Below are positions 5,462-9,538 of a stretch of 9,538 bases of DNA, one piece after another. A program made the position numbers and the translations under genes. The notes below the pieces were generated by a model. It worked only from the letters and a program-made list of their open reading frames with translations. It was not told where the DNA came from and did no database searches. Origin of the DNA: Candidatus Scatoplasma merdavium (GTDB lineage Bacteria > Bacillota_I > Bacilli_A > RFN20 > CAG-288). How positions within the stretch are numbered: the stretch's first letter is position 1; every line of letters starts with the position of its first letter. The stretch lies in the NCBI GenBank assembly GCA_017694135.1, contig JADING010000116.1:1-9538 (forward strand), read 5' to 3'.

Positions 5462-6969
5462 TGGCAATTAAAGCGAATGAAATAAGCGCTATTATTAAGC
5501 AGCAAATTGAGCATTACTCCAGTAAATCTCAAGCCAAAGATATCGGTAAAGTCGTTTCTGTCGGAGACGGAATTGCTAATATCTATGGACTCGATAATGC
5601 GATGCTCGGTGAGTTATTAGAATTTCCGCACGATATTTACGGAATGGTTATGAACTTAAACGAAGATTCGATAGGTTCAGTTCTTTTCGGCGGAGACAAG
5701 CTCATTGAAGAAGGAGATATTGTAAAAAGAACAGGTAAAGTTATCGAAGTGCCTGTCGGAGATGAACTTTTAGGTCGCGTAGTTAATTCTCTTGGTCAAC
5801 CGGTAGATGGATTAGGCGAAATAAAAGCAAAAAAATATCGTCCTATCGAAAGAATTGCTCCGGGTGTTATGACCCGTAAATCAGTTGATACTCCTTTAGA
5901 AACCGGCATTACCGCCATTGATGCGATGATTCCTATTGGCAGAGGGCAAAGAGAGTTGATTATCGGTGATCGTCAGACCGGTAAAACCGCTATTGCTATC
6001 GACACCATCATCAATCAAAAAGGGAAAAACTGCCTGTGTGTTTATGTCGCTATCGGGCAGAAGACATCGACTGTTGTCCGTGTTTATCAGAAACTCAAAC
6101 AGTACGGTGCCATGGATTATTCCTTAATAGTTGCCGCTAACGCTTCTGAGTTAGATCCTTTAAAATACATCGCTCCTTATTCAGGATGCGCTATGGCTGA
6201 AGAGTGGATGGAACAAGGCAAGGACGTTTTAATCATTTACGATGATTTATCTAAGCACGCGGTAAGTTACCGCACTTTGTCTTTGCTATTAAAAAGAGCT
6301 CCGGGAAGAGAAGCCTATCCTGGTGATGTTTTCTACCTTCACTCCCGTTTGCTTGAACGCGCTTGCCGTTTAGATAAGGAACACGGCGGTGGTTCAATTA
6401 CTGCTTTACCTATCATTGAAACTCAAGCCGGTGACATATCCGCTTATATTCCTACCAACGTAATTTCTATTACCGATGGTCAGATTTTCTTAGTGAACGA
6501 CTTGTTTAACGCTGGTCAAAGACCCGCTATTGATTCAGGTCTTTCAGTCTCCCGTGTCGGGTCTTCCGCTCAGTTTAAGTGCATGAAGAAAGTTTCGCGC
6601 TCGTTAAAAATCGAGCTCGCTAACTACCATGAACTTCAGTCTTTCTCTCAGTTTGGTTCTGAACTTGATGCTTCGACGCAGAAGACTATCAATCACGGTA
6701 AGGTTCTCATGGAAGTCTTGAAGCAAGGACAATATGTTCCTAAAGATTTCACGGTTATGGTTATTGAACTTTACGCAAGTCAGCACGGCTATTTAGATGA
6801 TTTACCTTTAGAAAAAGTTCACCCGTTCTTAGATAGCCTTTATCTTTCTATTTCAAAACTGCATCCTAGCATTGTTTCTGCTTTGAGAAAGACTAGAGAC
6901 TTAGACAGTCAAACAGAAGAAGAACTCAAACAAGCTGTAGAAGAATTTAAGAAAGCTTACAATGTCTGA
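5461..6969 (+). CDS. atpA: F1 ATP synthase subunit alpha
   Basis: A 502-residue F1 subunit that alternates with beta in the hexamer and supplies non-catalytic nucleotide sites. The N-terminal beta-barrel runs to about residue 95 (VSVGDGIANIYGL, GMVMNLNEDSIGSVLFG). The nucleotide domain has Walker A GDRQTGKT at 169-176 and Walker B LIIYDDL at 257-263. The family signature PAIDSGLSVS is at 355-364, and R365 in SRVGSSAQ is the arginine finger that reaches into the beta catalytic site. The helical C-terminal domain ends at a normal length. Its start overlaps the atpH stop and has a good ribosome site nine bases upstream. Its TGA lies inside the first codons of atpG (8-nt overlap). No key residue is missing. 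Confidence 0.99.
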   Translation: MAIKANEISAIIKQQIEHYSSKSQAKDIGKVVSVGDGIANIYGLDNAMLGELLEFPHDIYGMVMNLNEDSIGSVLFGGDKLIEEGDIVKRTGKVIEVPVGDELLGRVVNSLGQPVDGLGEIKAKKYRPIERIAPGVMTRKSVDTPLETGITAIDAMIPIGRGQRELIIGDRQTGKTAIAIDTIINQKGKNCLCVYVAIGQKTSTVVRVYQKLKQYGAMDYSLIVAANASELDPLKYIAPYSGCAMAEEWMEQGKDVLIIYDDLSKHAVSYRTLSLLLKRAPGREAYPGDVFYLHSRLLERACRLDKEHGGGSITALPIIETQAGDISAYIPTNVISITDGQIFLVNDLFNAGQRPAIDSGLSVSRVGSSAQFKCMKKVSRSLKIELANYHELQSFSQFGSELDASTQKTINHGKVLMEVLKQGQYVPKDFTVMVIELYASQHGYLDDLPLEKVHPFLDSLYLSISKLHPSIVSALRKTRDLDSQTEEELKQAVEEFKKAYNV

Positions 6970-7822
6970 TAACCTTCTAAAAATCCGCCGCCGTTTATCA
7001 TCCGTCACGGCGACACGAAAGATTACTAACGCGATGGAGCTTGTTTCTTCTAGCAAACTAACTAAAAAAAGAAGGATGCTAGAAAACGTTGTTGACTACG
7101 CCAAAATGGTTGAAGCCATCTGTTTAGAGTGCCTCAAAAGCGTTTCGGAAGAAGAGGAAGAAAACTTTCCTTTGCTTTTGACTCATCCGAATTCGAGCAA
7201 GACTCTTTACGTAGTTATCACATCGTCTTTAGGTTTATGCGGAGGTTACAATTTCAATCTCATCAAGTATTTAAACAGCATTTTAAAAGAGGGAGATGAG
7301 GTTGTTATGATTGGGACTAAGGGTTTGAAAAAAATCGAAGTTGATAATGTCGGCATCGATAAAAGCTTCTTAGATATTTCTGATAAGTTCACTTTTAACA
7401 AAGTTCAAAAACTCGAGCAGAAGCTCTCGGAAGTATATACAAACGGCGAATATAACAAAGTCACTTTGGTATATACAGCCTATAAAAACGCTTTAACTTT
7501 TATTCCCACAAGCTTTTCGCTTTTGCCTTTTATCCCTCAAAAAGATGAAAATTATCAAATAGATTACCCACCTATTTTTTGTCCAAATTCCAACGAGGTG
7601 TTTTCTTTGCTGATACCTAAATACCTCGATTCAGTTCTTTATGAAAAAATTGCAGAAGCTCTAGTGAGTGAAGAAGCCAGTCGTCGGAACGCTATGGAGA
7701 ACGCGACAGATAACGCCGATGAGCTCATTGATGAACTTCAGATTACTTATAACAAAGCTCGTCAGGCTTCAATCACTTCGCAAATTACCGAGATAGTCTC
7801 TGGGCGTTTAGAAGAAGATTAG
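6962..7822 (+). CDS. atpG: F1 ATP synthase subunit gamma
   Basis: A 286-residue central rotor shaft. The N-terminal helix IRRRLSSVTATRKITNAM (8-25) and the C-terminal helix from SRRNAMENATDNADELI (240-256) to the end form the coiled coil that turns inside the alpha-beta ring; between them is the Rossmann-like domain with TSSLGLCGGYN (87-97). The usual C-terminal signature reads ITSQITEIVSGR here, with Gln where Glu is common and Arg where Ala is common, a mild deviation. A run of five Glu at 63-67 is a surface feature. The ATG lies within the end of atpA and only a weak purine stretch precedes it, so translation probably depends on coupling to atpA. Length is normal. Confidence 0.97.
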   Translation: MSDNLLKIRRRLSSVTATRKITNAMELVSSSKLTKKRRMLENVVDYAKMVEAICLECLKSVSEEEEENFPLLLTHPNSSKTLYVVITSSLGLCGGYNFNLIKYLNSILKEGDEVVMIGTKGLKKIEVDNVGIDKSFLDISDKFTFNKVQKLEQKLSEVYTNGEYNKVTLVYTAYKNALTFIPTSFSLLPFIPQKDENYQIDYPPIFCPNSNEVFSLLIPKYLDSVLYEKIAEALVSEEASRRNAMENATDNADELIDELQITYNKARQASITSQITEIVSGRLEED

Positions 7823-7836
7823 AAAGGAAGAAAAGT

Positions 7837-9240
7837 ATGAAAAACAACAATATTGGACACATCGTGCAAGCGGTCGGACCTGTCGTTGACGTCAGGTTTG
7901 ACGCTAATTACTTACCCCACATTTTAAACGCTTTAGAGATCGCACTACCCGATGATAAAAAACTCGTTTTAGAAGTTATGCAGCACATCGGAGATGATAC
8001 GGTAAGATGCGTTGCTATGGGTTCGACTGACGGATTAGTTCGTGGAATGGAAGTTAAAGATACTTGTGGACCTATCTCCGTTCCAGTTGGTGATAAGACT
8101 TTAGGAAGAATGTTTAATGTCTTAGGTCAACCTATCGATGAAAAAGATGATGACTTTGCTTCTTGTAAACATCTACCTATTCACCGTGATCCGCCTTCTT
8201 TTGAAGAGCAGGCAACATCGCAAGAAATATTAGAGACCGGTATTAAAGTTATCGACTTGCTTTGCCCTTATGTCAAAGGTGGAAAGATTGGTTTGTTCGG
8301 TGGTGCTGGTGTCGGTAAGACTGTTTTGATTCAAGAGCTTATTCATAACGTTGCGACCGAGCACAACGGTATTTCAGTTTTTGGTGGCGTTGGAGAAAGA
8401 AGCCGCGAGGGTAACGATTTGTACTACGAAATGAAAGAGAGCGGTGTTTTAGCAAAGACCGCCTTAGTCTTTGGTCAAATGAACGAACCGCCGGGGGCGA
8501 GAATGAGAGTGGGATTGACCGCTTTAACTATGGCCGAATACTTCCGCGATTCTGAGCATCAAGACGTCTTGTTGTTTATCGATAATATCTTTAGATTTGT
8601 TCAAGCTGGTAGCGAAGTCTCAGCCTTGCTTGGAAGAATGCCTTCTGCGGTCGGTTATCAACCTACTCTCGCCACTGAGATGGGGCAGTTACAAGAGAGA
8701 ATCACTTCGACTAAAAACGGATCAATCACTTCAATTCAAGCCGTTTATGTTCCGGCTGATGATATGACAGATCCCGCTCCTGCTACGACTTTCTCGCACT
8801 TAGATGCTAAGACGGTCTTGGATCGTGGTCTCGCTTCTTTAGGTATTTATCCTGCTGTTGATCCGCTTGAATCGGCCTCAAACATCTTGGATCCTTTGGT
8901 TATCGGTAAAGAGCATTACGAAGTGGCTCGAGGAGTTCAAGAAGTTTTGCAAAGATATAAAGAATTACAAGATATCATTGCTATTTTAGGTATGGATGAA
9001 CTTTCTGATGAAGATAAGCTCATTGTTAATAGAGCTAGAAGAATCCGCAACTTCTTGTCTCAACCTTTAAATGTCGCTTCAGCCTTTAACGGAATTCCGG
9101 GTATCTATGTTAAGCTTTCAGATACCATCCGTTCATTTAAAGAAATTCTTTCTGGTAAGTATGATTCTTACCCTGAATCTTGTTTCTTATATTGCGGATC
9201 TATTGAAGACGTTGAAAAGAAAGCTAAAGAGGTCAAATGA
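7837..9240 (+). CDS. atpD: F1 ATP synthase subunit beta (catalytic)
   Basis: A 467-residue catalytic subunit that makes ATP from ADP and phosphate. Walker A GGAGVGKT is at 155-162; E187 and R188 in GGVGERSREGNDL are the catalytic Glu and phosphate-binding Arg; Walker B is VLLFIDN with D249. Y338 in GIYPAVDPLESAS stacks on the adenine, and PAVDPLESAS is the family signature. The lever loop that contacts gamma reads DELSDED (387-393), a conservative variant of DELSEED. The N-terminal barrel (GHIVQAVGPVVDVRF) and C-terminal helices are complete. AAAGGA at 7823-7828 sits nine bases before the ATG, 14 nt after atpG. The TGA shares one base with the ATG of atpC. All catalytic residues are present, so the enzyme should be active. 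Confidence 0.99.
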   Translation: MKNNNIGHIVQAVGPVVDVRFDANYLPHILNALEIALPDDKKLVLEVMQHIGDDTVRCVAMGSTDGLVRGMEVKDTCGPISVPVGDKTLGRMFNVLGQPIDEKDDDFASCKHLPIHRDPPSFEEQATSQEILETGIKVIDLLCPYVKGGKIGLFGGAGVGKTVLIQELIHNVATEHNGISVFGGVGERSREGNDLYYEMKESGVLAKTALVFGQMNEPPGARMRVGLTALTMAEYFRDSEHQDVLLFIDNIFRFVQAGSEVSALLGRMPSAVGYQPTLATEMGQLQERITSTKNGSITSIQAVYVPADDMTDPAPATTFSHLDAKTVLDRGLASLGIYPAVDPLESASNILDPLVIGKEHYEVARGVQEVLQRYKELQDIIAILGMDELSDEDKLIVNRARRIRNFLSQPLNVASAFNGIPGIYVKLSDTIRSFKEILSGKYDSYPESCFLYCGSIEDVEKKAKEVK

Positions 9241-9538
9241 TGGATACCAATCTTTTCCCTTACGAAATCGTTTCAATTGAAGGTCAGCGTTACGAAGGTG
9301 AAGCTAGCTTGATAAACCTTAAACTTTCGGATGGGGAAATAGGTATTATGAAAGACCATCTTCCTTTAGTAGGAATTATTGCTATTTCGCATTTGACTTG
9401 TATTAAAAACAAGGAGCAGAAGATATTCGCTATTTCTGGTGGAATATTAAACGTTACCAAAAAGAAGGTTTCTATTCTTGCTGATGCCTTTGAAGCAAAA
9501 GAAGAAATCGATGTAAATAGAGCCGAACAATCTAAAAA
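9240..9538 (+). CDS. atpC: F1 ATP synthase subunit epsilon (3' end outside window)
   Basis: The first 99 residues of epsilon are visible and the frame is open at the window end. The beta-sandwich domain is clear: YEIVSIEGQRYEGEA at 8-22, the conserved turn GEIGIMKDHLPLVG at 32-45, SGGILNV at 66-72 and VSILADAFEAKEEID at 77-91. Epsilon links the gamma shaft to the c-ring, and its C-terminal helices, mostly outside this window, can inhibit ATP hydrolysis in some species. The ATG overlaps the atpD stop by one base (TGATG) and is served by GAGG at 9229-9232, seven bases upstream, so it is probably coupled to atpD. The early visible sequence (MDTNLFPYEIVS) is typical of the family. Confidence 0.96.
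   Translation, partial: MDTNLFPYEIVSIEGQRYEGEASLINLKLSDGEIGIMKDHLPLVGIIAISHLTCIKNKEQKIFAISGGILNVTKKKVSILADAFEAKEEIDVNRAEQSK

Noticed and set aside
4366..9240. Mycoplasma genetic code (TGA as Trp)
   Set aside because: Four atp genes end at TGA at their normal family length with the next gene's ATG overlapping, and Trp is TGG throughout.
1..9538. Reverse-strand genes, CRISPR array, tRNA, insertion sequence or phage genes
   Set aside because: Reverse-strand open frames are short and lie opposite clear genes; no spaced repeats, terminal inverted repeats, transposase or tRNA-like structure was seen.

Overview
The window reads entirely on the + strand. It holds the 3' part of a cell-surface protein cluster followed by a nearly complete F1Fo ATP synthase operon. 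The base composition is AT-leaning, Shine-Dalgarno sites are AGGAGGT-like, and Ser-linker lipoproteins and GLUG-like surface proteins are present. Subunit a looks mollicute-like (LSLSLRLFGNALAG, FDVFSGAIQ). Together these suggest a Bacillota lineage close to the Mollicutes, of the kind seen in animal-gut metagenomes; this placement is inference. TGA is used as a stop by four genes and Trp is TGG, so the code is standard (table 11), not the Mycoplasma/Spiroplasma code.

Positions 1-2773 hold three co-directional genes: the C-terminal part of a GLUG-like repeat protein, a Ser-rich lipoprotein, and a five-helix membrane protein with an extracytoplasmic C-terminal domain. The first two are 9 nt apart and the third follows after 35 nt, so they probably share a transcript. 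All three look like cell-envelope proteins. None has a function I can name, and nothing links them to ATP synthesis.

Positions 2774-2958 are the only sizeable non-coding stretch. It carries two tandem sigma-A-like promoters whose -10 regions lie inside an exact 10-bp direct repeat, plus a 7-bp inverted repeat over the first -10. No convincing terminator separates it from the upstream gene.

Positions 2959-9538 carry atpI-atpB-atpE-atpF-atpH-atpA-atpG-atpD-atpC in canonical order, with atpC cut by the window end. Subunits a, b and c form the membrane motor; alpha, beta, gamma, delta and epsilon form F1 and its stalk. Five of the eight junctions overlap (TAATG, TGATG twice, 8 nt, 14 nt), which suggests translational coupling. 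atpE, whose product is needed in many copies, has the strongest ribosome site of the operon, and a perfect hairpin follows early in atpF.

Most of the operon is textbook. The most notable point is the c subunit: it has a second carboxylate (Glu24) at the position of the Na+-coordinating Gln32 of Ilyobacter, with Glu57-Thr58-Thr59 and Tyr62. This matches the two-carboxylate, Na+-type motif known from Fusobacterium nucleatum. Subunit a also carries unusual residues (Tyr170, Asp213) at the positions of E. coli Glu219 and His245. I did not find a clearly undescribed multi-gene system here.
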